64,000 nt of DNA. Origin: Bacteroides fluxus YIT 12057. Lineage in GTDB: Bacteria > Bacteroidota > Bacteroidia > Bacteroidales > Bacteroidaceae. Within the stretch, counting starts at the first letter, position 1, and the number at the start of each line of letters is the position of its first letter. Positions 34,746 to 42,808 of this stretch are shown piece after piece. The notes beneath the pieces are model-generated. The model saw only the letters and a program-made list of their open reading frames with translations, was not told the origin of the DNA and ran no database searches. The stretch spans positions 113,940-177,939 of the forward strand of contig NZ_GL882621.1 in assembly GCF_000195635.1 (NCBI RefSeq), written 5' to 3'. A program made the position numbers and the translations under genes.

Positions 34746-35558
34746 ATGAGAATCATTAAATTTTCTCTCGTTCTGTTACTGGCAGCCTGTGCACTGCTGG
34801 TCCATGCGCAGGCTCCCGAGGGCTACCCGGCAAATTATGCCAAGGCTCCCCGTTTCAAGGCGCTGGTGTATTACACACAGCATGCGGAAGAAGCCCATTA
34901 TCAGTTCTCCCTGCAAGCTGTGGAGTTCTTCAAAAAACTAAATTACGGAGACGGTTTCATTCTGGACTTTACCATGGATTTGTCTCAATATCCTTATGAA
35001 AAGCTGAAAGACTATAGTGTAATAGTGATGCTTGACGGCTATCCAAATACAAAAGCCGAACGCGATGCCTTTGAAAAATATATGGAAAACGGTGGTGGCT
35101 GGGTCGGTTTCCACGTAGCTGCCTACAACGACAAGAATACCAACTGGCCCTGGTTCGTTGATTTTCTGGGTGGCGGAGTCTTCTACTGCAACAACTGGCC
35201 TCCCCAACCCGTCTTGGTGGAAGTAGATAACGGGAACCATCCTGTTACCGGGAACCTGCCGGACACATTCGTTGTGCCTGCCAGCGAGTGGTACCAATGG
35301 AATCCAAGCCCCCGTCAAAACAAGGATGTAGAGGTACTTCTTTCCATTTCCCCCAAGAATTATCCATTGGGAATAAAAGATGTGGTCAACTTCGGTGACT
35401 TCCCCATTGTGTGGACAAACACCAGATACCGAATGATTTATCTGAACATGGGACACGGTGATGAGGAATTTATTGATGCAACTCAAAACCTTTTGTTCAT
35501 AAATGCTTTCCGTTGGGTGGTAAGTACTGATAAAAAGGGAAATCCGTTCCTCAAATAA
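34746..35558 (+). CDS. Secreted ThuA-domain protein
   Basis: A 270-residue exported protein (signal peptide ending near LLVHAQ). Nearly the whole mature part is one ThuA-like domain: FKALVYYTQHAEEAHY, DYSVIVMLDGYPN, GGGWVGFHVAAYND, NHPVTGNLPDTF, SEWYQWNPSPR and LNMGHGDEEF. The same order of motifs occurs in the C-terminal half of the GH18 fusion at 27377. The family is named from trehalose-utilisation genes, and its activity is not established. It starts 36 bp after the GH9 gene, so the two form an operon closed by a strong terminator. Confidence 0.85.
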   Translation: MRIIKFSLVLLLAACALLVHAQAPEGYPANYAKAPRFKALVYYTQHAEEAHYQFSLQAVEFFKKLNYGDGFILDFTMDLSQYPYEKLKDYSVIVMLDGYPNTKAERDAFEKYMENGGGWVGFHVAAYNDKNTNWPWFVDFLGGGVFYCNNWPPQPVLVEVDNGNHPVTGNLPDTFVVPASEWYQWNPSPRQNKDVEVLLSISPKNYPLGIKDVVNFGDFPIVWTNTRYRMIYLNMGHGDEEFIDATQNLLFINAFRWVVSTDKKGNPFLK

Positions 35559-35583
35559 CACAAACATTTACAGATATAATAAG

Positions 35584-35627
35584 GTATTCTCCCCGGGGAC
35601 GCTCATTGCCCGGGAGAGAATACTTTT
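35584..35627 (+). terminator. Terminator of the GH9-ThuA operon
   Basis: A GC-rich 14-bp stem (GTATTCTC plus CCCGGG paired with 35609-35623, one bulge) is followed by TTTT. Confidence 0.8.
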
Positions 35628-35632
35628 GCCGG

Positions 35633-35758
35633 CTATTTCACTCTTCTGTTCAACTGGTTATTTGCTTTTGAAGGTTTCGATTTGCCAATCCGTTTGCCGG
35701 TTGTCTTTGTTTTATTGGCCCGTTTGGGCCTTGCATTAGAATGGCTATTCCCCTTCAT
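35633..35758 (-). CDS. Small basic reading frame overlapping the upstream gene
   Basis: A 41-codon frame starts at an ATG inside the last codons of the gene at 35745 (overlap 14 bp) and runs in the +1 frame. The product is very basic: MKGNSHSNARPKRANKTKTT and more Lys/Arg to the end. It could be a separate, translationally coupled peptide. It could equally be the true C-terminal tail of the upstream protein, since removing one G from the GGGG run at the junction joins the two frames. The composition resembles a nucleic-acid-binding tail. Confidence 0.4.
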   Translation of the reverse strand: MKGNSHSNARPKRANKTKTTGKRIGKSKPSKANNQLNRRVK

Positions 35759-36740
35759 AATATTCGCATAAATAATAACGGGCTATAAAGTCCCAATATT
35801 GTTGTAATAATTCTTTTCCTTTAAAGAGAGGAAGCTGTACATCGGGTAAGATGCCTTTGGTCATTCCATACTTCAATAAATCGAAAGGACAGGCTCCGGG
35901 ACGGCAGAACATCCTGTATCCTTCGGCTGCGGCACGTTTGGCATCATACAAAGGATTGTGGTCTTCACAGAAGTAGGCGGCCACATTGTGGGCAATGAGC
36001 ATCCCCTTGGCATTGGCATAAATCACGAACTCTTTTTTGTACTTCAGGTCGGGCAGGAGGGAAGAGGGATTGTCCTCCCATTTCAAGACTTTGACGAAGA
36101 AAGTACATAGTTCCTTATAATTGGCGAAATACAACAAAGGGGCTCCCTTGCTGTATTCAAGGCAACGTTCGACGTCTTTTTTCAGTTTGGTTTCCGGAGT
36201 GATTTCCGGTAGTGGGGTAGTCGGCATCTCCAACAGGTCCGGCCCCATGACCCAAATGTCGGAAGAAGGCTCTTTACTGATCGGAGCTTCTTCGAAACAC
36301 TCGTCCATTATGTCGTAGAGTATGCGGCTTAATTCCAGCAAGCCTTCGTCATAGGGGCTGAAAAGCGTATATTGGTCATCCTCCCAAATGGCAAAATGTG
36401 ATTTTAATGTCCATATAACGAAAGCAATGTCTTCTGTATTGATCTCATCCGGTATATATTCGTCAGTCAACGGGTAGAAAGGCAGATACGTGCCATATTG
36501 CCTGAAGTATAAATCTGAAAAGAGTTTCCAGCCTCCATTTTGGGAAATGGCGTCCTGCAGGTATAGACTGACCGAAATGGCCGCCTCTGTTTGGGCACGC
36601 TTGTTCTCATACTTGAATACGGAAGATTGCTTGATAAAAGGAAGAACTTTTATTGCGAAATCAAGATACCATTTATCGGTTAGTAGCACTCGGGTACGTT
36701 CATTGGCACCCAGCCATTCTTTCATCGTAATTGTAGCCAT
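35745..36740 (-). CDS. Conserved hypothetical protein (possibly DUF3843)
   Basis: A 331-residue cytoplasmic protein without signal peptide or membrane segment. It starts MATITMKEWLGANERTRVLL and is rich in aromatic and acidic residues (CEYYEGE at the end). It recalls the Bacteroides family DUF3843, which I cannot confirm without a search. No catalytic motif is evident. The stop codon lies just after a G4 run, and a one-base shift there would extend it by about 38 basic residues. It has its own -7 box (TACCTTTG, 36767 to 36760) 20 bp before the start. Neighbours give no functional clue. Confidence 0.7.
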   Translation of the reverse strand: MATITMKEWLGANERTRVLLTDKWYLDFAIKVLPFIKQSSVFKYENKRAQTEAAISVSLYLQDAISQNGGWKLFSDLYFRQYGTYLPFYPLTDEYIPDEINTEDIAFVIWTLKSHFAIWEDDQYTLFSPYDEGLLELSRILYDIMDECFEEAPISKEPSSDIWVMGPDLLEMPTTPLPEITPETKLKKDVERCLEYSKGAPLLYFANYKELCTFFVKVLKWEDNPSSLLPDLKYKKEFVIYANAKGMLIAHNVAAYFCEDHNPLYDAKRAAAEGYRMFCRPGACPFDLLKYGMTKGILPDVQLPLFKGKELLQQYWDFIARYYLCEYYEGE

Positions 36741-36759
36741 ATTATGTTTGCTTTTCCGA

Positions 36760-36767
36760 CAAAGGTA
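36760..36767 (-). promoter_or_regulatory. -7 box of the hypothetical gene at 35745
   Basis: TACCTTTG on the minus strand, with 19 bp between it and the start codon. Confidence 0.55.
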
Positions 36768-36844
36768 ATCTTTTTTTCACGTAAACGCCTGAAAAGGCTG
36801 AAAAACTTGCCGTATCATTGCCTATTGCCCGTTATAAAGAGGGA

Positions 36845-37447
36845 TTACAGTCTTTTTAATGCCAATTTGATTACTTGTTCTACCGATGCGTCGGGATCTT
36901 CTTTCAAGATACCGAGCACTACTTTCTGTGAGGGTGCCTGCGCAAAACCGAGCATGGTGAGGGCGGCTACCGCTTCTTCCTGTATCTGGGCGTTGGCAGC
37001 GGTTAACAAGCCGCCTATGGTTCCTGTGTCTCCTGCAGCCGCGCTGCCGGTCTTGATCTTGTCTTTCAGATCCACGATTACACGCTGTGCGGTCTTCAAT
37101 CCGATGCCTTTTACCGTCTTCAAGAGATTGGCGTTTTCTGTACTGATGACATTGACCAACTCTGACGGCGAGAGTGCGGATAGTATCATGCGGGCCGTAT
37201 TCCCGCCGATGCCCGATACGGAAATCAGCAGCAGGAACAGTTCGCGCTCTTGCTTGTCGGCGAAACCATACAGAATATAGGCATCCTCACGGATAGCCTC
37301 ATAAATATATAGTTTACATTCTTTCTTGCCCTGGATGGCAGCGTAGGTGTTCAATGAAATGTTAACGGCATATCCCAGTCCGTTGCAGTCTATAACTGCG
37401 GTTGCCGGACTTAGTTCGGCAATTCCGCCTCTGATGTATTCTATCAT
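36845..37447 (-). CDS. ruvA: Holliday junction branch migration protein RuvA
   Basis: DNA-binding subunit of the RuvABC resolvasome; it grips the four-way junction and loads the RuvB motor. The start [12 protein letters not shown] yields the standard 200 residues. An N-terminal OB-fold, two helix-hairpin-helix motifs ([37 protein letters not shown]) and a C-terminal RuvB-binding domain after a flexible linker are in order. ruvB and ruvC are not in the window. A -7 box ends only 4 bp before the ATG, so the transcript may be leaderless. Divergent from ddh. Confidence 0.96.
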   Translation of the reverse strand: MIEYIRGGIAELSPATAVIDCNGLGYAVNISLNTYAAIQGKKECKLYIYEAIREDAYILYGFADKQERELFLLLISVSGIGGNTARMILSALSPSELVNVISTENANLLKTVKGIGLKTAQRVIVDLKDKIKTGSAAAGDTGTIGGLLTAANAQIQEEAVAALTMLGFAQAPSQKVVLGILKEDPDASVEQVIKLALKRL

Positions 37448-37451
37448 GGTG

Positions 37452-37459
37452 CAAAGATA
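37452..37459 (-). promoter_or_regulatory. -7 box abutting the ruvA start
   Basis: TATCTTTG on the minus strand, with only 4 bp between it and the ruvA ATG, which implies transcription starting at or near the start codon. Confidence 0.55.
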
Positions 37460-37565
37460 ATGCAAACCGGGAGCAGAATAAAATGAACGTGTCCATTTTT
37501 TTATGACGAGGGGCAGCTTATTTAAAAAACAAAAAAGCAGATAATCTGTGAAAAAGTGTGTATGT

Positions 37566-37598
37566 ATTGCTAAAAATGTAGATAAATGATTATTTTTG
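37566..37598 (+). promoter_or_regulatory. Promoter of ddh
   Basis: TATTTTTG (37591-37598) with a partial -33 box ATTG (37566-37569) and a 21-bp spacer. Leader about 38 nt. Confidence 0.55.
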
Positions 37599-37640
37599 TG
37601 CCGATAAAATAGAAAACTGATTAATAAATTAGATAAAAGA

Positions 37641-38540
37641 ATGAAAAAAGTAAGAGCAGCCATCGTTGGCTATGGCAATATCGGGCATTATGTGCTTGAA
37701 GCCTTGCAAGCGGCTTCCGACTTTGAAGTAGCAGGTGTAGTACGCCGTGCGGGAGCTGAAAACCGTCCTGAGGAGTTGAGTGGATACCCTGTTGTAAAGG
37801 ATATCCGGGAGTTGGAAAGTGTAGATGTCGCTATTCTTTGTACGCCTACGCGTAGCGTTGAAAAGTATGCCAAAGAAATATTGGCCTTGGGCATTCATAC
37901 GGTGGATAGTTTTGATATCCACACCGGCATTACTGCTTTGCGCCGTACGCTGGATGTTGAGGCGAAAGCCCATAATGCGGTTTCCATAATTTCTGCCGGT
38001 TGGGATCCGGGAAGCGATTCTGTTGTACGTACTTTGCTGGAAGCCATCGCTCCGAAGGGTATTACCTATACTAACTTTGGTCCGGGCATGAGCATGGGAC
38101 ATACGGTGGCCGTAAAAGCGGTGGACGGCGTGAAGGCTGCCCTTTCCATGACTATCCCTACAGGTACCGGAATTCATCGCCGTATGGTTTATATTGAACT
38201 GAAAGAGGGCTATGATTTCGATAAGGTGGCCGCTGCCATCCAATCGGATCCCTATTTCGTGAATGATGAAACACATGTGAAGCTTGTTCCGAGTGTGGAT
38301 GCGTTATTGGATATGGGACATGGTGTGAACCTTACCCGTAAAGGGGTGTCAGGCAAGACGCAGAACCAGCTTTTTGAATTCAATATGCGTATCAATAATC
38401 CGGCTCTTACGGCTCAGGTGCTGGTCTGTGTGGCCCGTGCCGCCATGCGTCAGCAACCGGGTTGCTATACAATGGTTGAAATTCCGGTCATCGATTTGCT
38501 GCCGGGTGAGCGTGAGGAATGGATCGGACATCTGGTATAA
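37641..38540 (+). CDS. ddh: meso-Diaminopimelate D-dehydrogenase
   Basis: Makes meso-diaminopimelate in one NADPH-dependent step from tetrahydrodipicolinate and ammonia, for lysine and peptidoglycan. The 299-residue protein has the nucleotide-binding start [18 protein letters not shown]. The substrate and cofactor pieces [26 protein letters not shown] and [14 protein letters not shown] follow. Length matches the family. Single-gene unit with its own promoter. Two successive hairpins lie between its stop and the convergent rseP. Confidence 0.95.
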   Translation: MKKVRAAIVGYGNIGHYVLEALQAASDFEVAGVVRRAGAENRPEELSGYPVVKDIRELESVDVAILCTPTRSVEKYAKEILALGIHTVDSFDIHTGITALRRTLDVEAKAHNAVSIISAGWDPGSDSVVRTLLEAIAPKGITYTNFGPGMSMGHTVAVKAVDGVKAALSMTIPTGTGIHRRMVYIELKEGYDFDKVAAAIQSDPYFVNDETHVKLVPSVDALLDMGHGVNLTRKGVSGKTQNQLFEFNMRINNPALTAQVLVCVARAAMRQQPGCYTMVEIPVIDLLPGEREEWIGHLV

Positions 38541-38556
38541 TGAATGTACCGACAAA

Positions 38557-38617
38557 AAACGCATGATTCGTTGAGGCCAAACGGATCATCTGTTTGGTCT
38601 CAACGGATCATGCGTTT
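38557..38617. repeat. 26-bp hairpin downstream of ddh
   Basis: Arms 38557-38582 and 38592-38617 pair along all 26 positions as RNA, with two G-U pairs, around a 9-nt loop (GGATCATCT). It has no U-tract of its own and is followed 4 bp later by a true terminator. The loop sequence recalls the arm of that second hairpin (CATCTGTTT). Confidence 0.75.
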
Positions 38618-38621
38618 ATAT

Positions 38622-38667
38622 AAAACAGACCATCTGTTTCGTTGGAAGCAGATGGTCTGTTTTTTTT
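38622..38667. terminator. Bidirectional terminator between ddh and rseP
   Basis: A 15-bp perfect stem AAAACAGACCATCTG / 38649-38663 is followed by T8 on the plus strand; the A-rich 5' arm gives a U-run for the leftward rseP transcript. Confidence 0.85.
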
Positions 38668-38678
38668 AGAAGAATCCT

Positions 38679-40013
38679 TTAGAAGAAGAATCTTAATATA
38701 TCGTTGAAGTTCGCCCATATCAGCAAGCCGAACAGAAGGAACATGCCTACCATTTGCGCACGTTCCATGAATTGGTCGCTTGGTTTGCGGCGGGCTACGA
38801 TTTCATAGATGAGGAACAGCACATGTCCTCCGTCCAATGCAGGAATGGGCAGGATATTCATGAAGGCGAGGATGATGGAAAGGAATGCCGTCATATACCA
38901 GAACTGATGCCAGTCCCACGTTGCCGGGAAAATGCTGCCGATGGTACCGAAACCGCCGAGTTGCTTGGCTCCCTCCTTGGAGAAAAGGTACTTCATCTGG
39001 CCTACATATCCTTTCAAGGTATTGATTCCCAATGCTGCACCGGCAGGGAAAGAAGAAAGGAAACTGTATTCCTTGCGTACGACGGGCAGCAGTTTGTCCG
39101 TAGCAGTGCGGGGAGCGATGCCTATTTCGAAATTGGCATCGGTGGTCAATGTCAGCGTGTCGGATACTCCGTTGCGGACATAAGCCAATGTGATGTCATG
39201 GTCGGCGCTGTCTGCTTTCTGGCGGTTCAGCATCTCTTCCTTGAAGTCGAAGTAAGCGATTTTCTTTCCATCCAGTGCGGTAATGCTGTCACCTGCCTGC
39301 AGGCCTGCCAAGGCGGCCGGGCGTCCGGGAACAATGCTGTCGATAACGAACGGGAAACGGAAATCGGCGAAGCGTACGCTGTCTGCGAGCAGACGGTCCA
39401 TCATGTTCTCCGGGATATAGACTGAAGCTTCCTGTCCGTTGCGCAGTACGGTGACTTGACGGGCATCTACTATGGCTGTGAGCAGGTCACCTCCCATGCG
39501 TTCCAGGGGGACACCGTCGGCGGATATCAGGATATCTCCGTCGCGGAAACCGGCATTCTTGGCGGTCTGGTTGAAATCCATACCCAACGGTGCCTGTTGT
39601 ACGGGTATATATTCGTCTCCCCAGGTAAAGAGTATCATGGAATAGATGAACAGTGCCAGCAGGAAGTTGAACAAGACACCGCCTACCATAATCAGCAGAC
39701 GCTGCCACGCGGGTTTGGCGCGGAATTCCCACGGTTGCATGGGCTGTTTCATTTGCTCGGTATCCATAGACTCGTCTATCATGCCGGCTATCTTAACGTA
39801 GCCACCCAACGGCAGCCAGCCGATGCCATATTCGGTTTCACTGTTTTTGGGTTTGAATTTAAAGAGGGTGAACCACGGGTCAAAGAATAAACAGAATTTT
39901 TCGACACGGGTTTTGAACAGACGGGCGAAAAGGAAGTGCCCCCCTTCATGAATGATAACGAGCAACGAAAGGCTCATGATGAGTTGCAGGGCACGGATCA
40001 AGAATGTTTCCAT
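38679..40013 (-). CDS. rseP: RseP-type site-2 intramembrane metalloprotease
   Basis: Cuts membrane-spanning substrates such as anti-sigma factors within the bilayer. The 444-residue protein has the zinc motif HEGGH at residues 22-26 in the first membrane helix. Two PDZ domains follow (GFRDGDILISADG; GLQAGDSITALDG), then the third zinc-ligand helix NILPIPALDGGHVL and a last helix at the C-terminus. Last gene of a leftward cluster after dxr, the usual bacterial neighbour. A REP-like element lies in the 179-bp gap to dxr. Confidence 0.95.
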   Translation of the reverse strand: METFLIRALQLIMSLSLLVIIHEGGHFLFARLFKTRVEKFCLFFDPWFTLFKFKPKNSETEYGIGWLPLGGYVKIAGMIDESMDTEQMKQPMQPWEFRAKPAWQRLLIMVGGVLFNFLLALFIYSMILFTWGDEYIPVQQAPLGMDFNQTAKNAGFRDGDILISADGVPLERMGGDLLTAIVDARQVTVLRNGQEASVYIPENMMDRLLADSVRFADFRFPFVIDSIVPGRPAALAGLQAGDSITALDGKKIAYFDFKEEMLNRQKADSADHDITLAYVRNGVSDTLTLTTDANFEIGIAPRTATDKLLPVVRKEYSFLSSFPAGAALGINTLKGYVGQMKYLFSKEGAKQLGGFGTIGSIFPATWDWHQFWYMTAFLSIILAFMNILPIPALDGGHVLFLIYEIVARRKPSDQFMERAQMVGMFLLFGLLIWANFNDILRFFF

Positions 40014-40029
40014 TAAAAATTAAATTAAA

Positions 40030-40070
40030 GCCTCACCCCCGACTCCTTTCCGAAGGAGAGGAGAGAAAGT
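40030..40070 (+). repeat. REP-like element, copy 1
   Basis: A roughly 40-bp element beginning GCCTCACCCCCGACTCC with an internal hairpin CTCCTT/AAGGAG (40043-40058). It is inverted relative to the copy at 40180-40223. Confidence 0.65.
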
Positions 40071-40179
40071 TGCTTCCTTATATGTGAGGCAATGTTAATA
40101 CTGTTTTTTATAAATTTACGTTGTTGTCTTCTTAAAAACTTTTGAGATAATTCACTATCACTTCAAGAAGCCGGTACTA

Positions 40180-40223
40180 TTCCCTTCTCCCCTTACCTTC
40201 GGAGAGGAGTAGGGGGGAGGCTT
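40180..40223 (-). repeat. REP-like element, copy 2, overlapping the dxr stop
   Basis: Its minus-strand sequence (AAGCCTCCCCCCTACTCCT onward) matches copy 1 at most positions over about 40 bases. It encodes the last residues and stop codon of Dxr. Confidence 0.65.
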
Positions 40224-41362
40224 TCCATGGCTATTCTTCTGGCTTCCGCATCCGTCGCTACATAATCCTCATAAGTAGGCTTTTGTATAAAGGATACGCG
40301 GGACATGGTCTTTTCTATCACGTCACTCATGCCCAGGAAGGATATCCGGTCGTGCAGGAAGGCGGCGACTACCACTTCGTTGGCTGCATTGACTATGCAA
40401 GGCATATTCCCCGCGCGATGCAGTGCCTCGTAGGCCAATGCCAGATTGCGGAAACGGGTGGTATCCGGCTGTTCGAACGTCAACTCCGTGCATAGCTTGA
40501 AGTCCAGACGGGGGAACGTGGCTTTCAGGCGGTCGGGATAGGAGAACGCGTATTGGATGGGCAGGCGCATATCGGGCATTCCCAACTGTGCCTTGATGGC
40601 GCCATCCTCAAACTGTACCATGGAGTGGATGACCGACTGCGGATGTACCACTACCTCTATCTGGTCGGGACGTACTCCGAATAGCCATTTCGCTTCAATC
40701 ACTTCAAACCCTTTGTTCATCATGGAAGCGGAATCTATAGTGATTTTGGCTCCCATTTCCCAGTTGGGGTGTTTCAGCGCCTGCGCCTTGGTGACTGTTG
40801 CCAGCTGCTCTTTGGTATAGGTACGGAACGGACCGCCGGATGCGGTCAGTATCACTTTCTCTACCGGGTTGCCCACTTCTCCGGCCAGACACTGGAAAAC
40901 AGCGGAATGTTCGGAATCGACGGGCAGGATAGGGGTGCCGCTGAAACGTGCCAGGTCGTTGATGAGTTCACCGGCCACTACCAGGGTCTCTTTATTGGCG
41001 AGGGCTATCGGTTTACGGGCACGTATGGCGTTCATGGTCGGCTTCAGTCCGGCATAACCTACCATGGCGGTCAGTACCATGTCTATAGGGGCTTCCGATA
41101 CAATCTGAGAGAGGGCTTCCTCACCGGCATACACTTTAATGGGCAGGTCGGAAAGAGCCTCTTTCAGTTGTTGGTATTTCGCTTCGTTGGCTATTACCAC
41201 CGCCTCCGGCTTGAATTTCCGCGCCTGGGCAATGAGGTCATCCACGCGGTTGTTGGCTGTCAGCACATACGCCTCGTACCGGTCGGGATGTTCCTCTATG
41301 ACCTGTAGCGCCTGCGTACCGATGGAACCGGTAGAACCAAGTATGGCAATTTGTTTCTTCAT
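40193..41362 (-). CDS. dxr: 1-Deoxy-D-xylulose 5-phosphate reductoisomerase
   Basis: Second step of the MEP isoprenoid pathway, making MEP from DXP with NADPH. The start MKKQIAILGSTGSIGTQAL (NADPH loop) gives 389 residues. Motifs ALANKETLVVAGE, LPVDSEHSAVFQ, TASGGPFR and SMMNKGFEVIEAKWLF hold the metal and substrate residues. The C-terminal SLPPTPLRR is encoded by a REP-like repeat and is not family sequence. Upstream of rseP and downstream of an M23 peptidase gene in the same direction. Confidence 0.96.
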   Translation of the reverse strand: MKKQIAILGSTGSIGTQALQVIEEHPDRYEAYVLTANNRVDDLIAQARKFKPEAVVIANEAKYQQLKEALSDLPIKVYAGEEALSQIVSEAPIDMVLTAMVGYAGLKPTMNAIRARKPIALANKETLVVAGELINDLARFSGTPILPVDSEHSAVFQCLAGEVGNPVEKVILTASGGPFRTYTKEQLATVTKAQALKHPNWEMGAKITIDSASMMNKGFEVIEAKWLFGVRPDQIEVVVHPQSVIHSMVQFEDGAIKAQLGMPDMRLPIQYAFSYPDRLKATFPRLDFKLCTELTFEQPDTTRFRNLALAYEALHRAGNMPCIVNAANEVVVAAFLHDRISFLGMSDVIEKTMSRVSFIQKPTYEDYVATDAEARRIAMESLPPTPLRR

Positions 41363-41405
41363 AATTATGTTGTCACAATTCATTTATATTCTGGAAGTAT
41401 TTTGA

Positions 41406-42263
41406 TTAAAATACTATATACGATTCCGGATTCACGGCTCTTCCCTTGTGCCACAACTCAAAATGGAGGTGCGGGCCGGTACTTAGCTGTCCGGTGTTTC
41501 CTACCAGCGCAATGGCTTCGCCGCCTTTCACGGCATCTCCTTCCCGTTTCAGTAAAGAGCCGCAATGTTTATAGACGGACACGAAATCCTGGTTGTGCTG
41601 TATTTCTATAAGATAGCCTGTTTCGGCGGTATAGGTACTTAATATAACGGTACCGTCCAGTGTGGCCAGCACGCTTTCGCCCGGATTGGCGGCGATGTCT
41701 GTGCCGAAATGCTTTTTCTCTGCATTGAAAGGAGATGAAATCATGCCGCGGGTGGGGCGGTAGAAGATCAGGCCATCTGCTTCCGGACGGGCGGTAATGC
41801 TGGTCAGGTTGTATTTTTCCGTTTCTTCGTACTGTTTGCGGAATTCGGCTTCCCGTTGCGTGCGTTCCATAAGGGAATCTTCGCGCAGGTTGGTCAGTGA
41901 GTCCATGGACTGGATGGTGTCGGCCTTTACCTTACCCTGGAAAATATCCTGGATATTCATGATGTATAGGTTCTGCCTTGCTACCAATTGCTGGAGTGAG
42001 TCGGCACGTAAGGCATTCTCCACTACTTGGGCGCGAATCTCGCTGTTCATATATCCGGGCAGGTAGTTGCGCAACGGGGTGAAGGCCACGATCAGGGAAG
42101 CGATGAGAAACAATACGAACAATACGGAAAGCAATACGGAGAGTCCGTTCAGTTTGGATACACGCAACGTGATGATATCCTCAAGGGTGTTCTCGTTCGT
42201 AACCGTCAGCCTGTACTTGAACTTGATGTTACTCCAAAATGCTTTTTTGCGTTTCTTTTTCAT
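41406..42263 (-). CDS. Membrane-anchored M23 (LytM) peptidase
   Basis: A 285-residue inner-membrane protein with one helix at about residues 39-62 and a periplasmic part. A coiled-coil-prone stretch (about 80-150) precedes an M23 domain with HFGTD (zinc His and Asp), YKHCGSLL and HLHFELW. All three zinc ligands are present, so it may cut peptidoglycan cross-links directly, though some homologues only activate amidases. Its ATG overlaps the rimM stop codon by 4 bp, implying translational coupling. Confidence 0.92.
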   Translation of the reverse strand: MKKKRKKAFWSNIKFKYRLTVTNENTLEDIITLRVSKLNGLSVLLSVLFVLFLIASLIVAFTPLRNYLPGYMNSEIRAQVVENALRADSLQQLVARQNLYIMNIQDIFQGKVKADTIQSMDSLTNLREDSLMERTQREAEFRKQYEETEKYNLTSITARPEADGLIFYRPTRGMISSPFNAEKKHFGTDIAANPGESVLATLDGTVILSTYTAETGYLIEIQHNQDFVSVYKHCGSLLKREGDAVKGGEAIALVGNTGQLSTGPHLHFELWHKGRAVNPESYIVF

Positions 42264-42796
42264 ACTTCCTCTGTTTCGTCCAAAACAATCAATCCTTCCG
42301 GCAGGTCTACGGTGATGACCTTGTGTTTCCGGTCAATATCCACGATGAACTCTTCTTGCGCCGGAACCAGCAATTCTTCCCCTTGATGGTCCACCACAAA
42401 CAAGGTGTTGATGGTAGAAGTATCCACATCTGTAATTTCTCCGAGCTTGCCGTGGTGGGTTTCCTCCATGCGGAAACCTACAAAGAAATCCCAACTTAAT
42501 TCGTCGGGTTCCGCTTCTTCCGCATGTTTTACCGGAAAATAGACTTCGACATTGGTAAACATGCGGGCACGCTCTGCCGTATCGATTCCTTCCAGCTTGA
42601 CAAGGGCGGTAGAGTCTGAACGGAAACGATACTCTTCCATAAAAAAGGGTACCAGGATACCGTCCAACATACAAATAAGATATTCGGCTTCCACCCGGTC
42701 GAAAATGTCATCCGTGAAGGTGAACGACAACTCTCCGTGGATGCCGTGCGGCTTGTTGAATATACCTATCTTATATACTTCTTCTCTACGTATCAT
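42260..42796 (-). CDS. rimM: Ribosome maturation factor RimM
   Basis: Assists assembly of the 30S head (16S 3' domain, S19). The 178-residue protein starts with [19 protein letters not shown], the RimM N-terminal barrel signature. A PRC-barrel domain follows ([29 protein letters not shown]). Unusually it is not next to trmD or rpsP but between murA (12 bp apart) and an M23 peptidase gene (overlap), as is common in Bacteroides. Confidence 0.94.
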   Translation of the reverse strand: MIRREEVYKIGIFNKPHGIHGELSFTFTDDIFDRVEAEYLICMLDGILVPFFMEEYRFRSDSTALVKLEGIDTAERARMFTNVEVYFPVKHAEEAEPDELSWDFFVGFRMEETHHGKLGEITDVDTSTINTLFVVDHQGEELLVPAQEEFIVDIDRKHKVITVDLPEGLIVLDETEEV

Positions 42797-42808
42797 GCTT
42801 GCCTTGTT

